6,385 nucleotides of DNA from an uncultured beta proteobacterium (GTDB lineage: Bacteria; Pseudomonadota; Gammaproteobacteria; Burkholderiales; SG8-39), in contig CAIPUP010000406.1 of assembly GCA_903868285.1 (NCBI GenBank), positions 1 to 6,385 of the forward strand, in the 5' to 3' direction. The translations under genes were made by a program, and so were the position numbers. This document shows, in pieces, positions 5,849 to 6,385 of the stretch (position 1 is its first letter; every line of letters starts with the position of its first letter). The notes under the pieces are model-generated. The model ran no database searches, was not told where the DNA came from, and was given only the letters and a program-made list of their open reading frames with translations.

Positions 5849-6385
5849 ATGAATAATCGCGACCGTGTTGACCCGATTCCGGATGTGCAGGGCTCGGAAG
5901 ACCGACGCCGTCTGGCCATTGATAAGGTTGGGATCAAGGCTATCCGTCATCCGGTAAAAGTTGCCGAGCGTGCTGGTGGTGTGCAGCACACCGTGGCCCT
6001 GTTCAACATGTATGTGGCGCTGCCACACCAGTTCAAGGGCACACACATGTCGCGCTTTGTCGACATTCTCAACGCGCATGAGCGTGAGATTTCGGTTCCA
6101 TCGTTCAAGCAGATGCTGGCCGAGATGGTGGTACGACTGGAAGCCCAGGCCGGGCATGTCGAGATGAACTTCCCCTATTTCATCAACAAGGCAGCACCGG
6201 TGTCCAAGGTGGAAAGCCTGATTGATTACGATGTCAGCTTTATTGGCGACATCAAGGATGGGGAGACTTCACTGACCCTGAAGGTGGTGGTGCCAGTGAC
6301 CAGTCTTTGCCCGTGCTCCAAGCAGATCTCCGATTATGGTGCGCACAACCAGCGCTCCCACGTCACCATCTGGGCACGCAGCCAG
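5849..6385 (+). CDS. folE2: GTP cyclohydrolase FolE2 (type IB), N-terminal 179 codons (cut by window edge)
   Basis: FolE2 opens GTP to 7,8-dihydroneopterin triphosphate, the entry to tetrahydrofolate and, in some bacteria, queuosine synthesis. It is unrelated in fold detail to FolE and can work with metals other than zinc. The frame is open from ATG 5849 to the window end. Recognisable family blocks are IPDVQ (10-14), the segment VGIKAIRHPVKV (27-38), QHTVALFNMYVALPHQFKGTHMSRF (46-70), ISVPSF (81-86), FPYFINKAAPVSK (108-120) and the signature TSLCPCSKQISDYGAHNQRSH (151-171), which supplies the active-site Cys (154 of CPC) and a conserved His166. The remaining third, including later metal ligands, is outside. 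It begins 9 bases after dxs with an AAAGG site, so it is almost surely co-transcribed. No Zur-like palindrome is seen before it, which suggests constitutive use rather than a zinc-starvation backup. Whether a folE gene also exists cannot be seen. Confidence 0.95.
   Translation, partial: MNNRDRVDPIPDVQGSEDRRRLAIDKVGIKAIRHPVKVAERAGGVQHTVALFNMYVALPHQFKGTHMSRFVDILNAHEREISVPSFKQMLAEMVVRLEAQAGHVEMNFPYFINKAAPVSKVESLIDYDVSFIGDIKDGETSLTLKVVVPVTSLCPCSKQISDYGAHNQRSHVTIWARSQ

Noticed and set aside
4904..6157. 417-codon open frame on the minus strand opposite dxs and folE2
   Set aside because: It is a shadow of high-GC third-position bias in two certain genes, crosses their junction, is rich in His/Gln/Arg with no domain I recognise, and has no supporting ribosome site or operon context.

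Overview
The window looks like ordinary chromosome of a GC-rich gammaproteobacterium. The gene order xseB-ispA-dxs followed by folE2, together with high-GC codon use, suggests the Xanthomonadales/Pseudomonadales side of the class. The placement is an inference from gene order and composition; there is no rRNA or other marker in the window. I see no tRNA, rRNA, CRISPR array, insertion sequence or integrase gene.

Layout: two divergent gene sets leave a 238-base intergenic region at 2350-2587. Leftward (minus strand) run a Rieske non-heme iron oxygenase alpha subunit (1216-2349), a two-domain 3-mercaptopyruvate/thiosulfate sulfurtransferase (308-1207) and the first 98 codons of thymidylate synthase thyA (1-293, cut by the window edge). 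Gaps of 8 and 14 bases make this a probable operon. Rightward (plus strand) run xseB (exonuclease VII small subunit, 2588-2914), ispA (farnesyl diphosphate synthase, 2970-3887), dxs (DXP synthase, 3932-5839) and the first 179 codons of folE2 (GTP cyclohydrolase IB, from 5849 and running off the window). A sigma70-type promoter, TTGACC-17-TATTGT, sits just upstream of xseB. Coding density is high and no gene-free stretch exceeds 300 bases.

How the genes work together: dxs makes the first intermediate of the MEP isoprenoid pathway, and ispA condenses its IPP/DMAPP end products to farnesyl diphosphate. folE2 starts pterin/folate synthesis from GTP, and thyA at the other end uses methylene-tetrahydrofolate to make dTMP. 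The Rieske enzyme carries the mononuclear-iron signature of the demethylase-like branch (Glu at the bridging position). Its substrate cannot be read from sequence.

The gene content is mostly conserved housekeeping. The most unusual signal is inside thyA: a 40-base block of 15% GC (51-90), flanked by 64-68% GC sequence, that keeps the conserved ThyA protein sequence in frame but uses AT-rich codons. It also contains an in-phase A AAA AAA heptamer. It looks like a patch of foreign or converted DNA within an essential gene.
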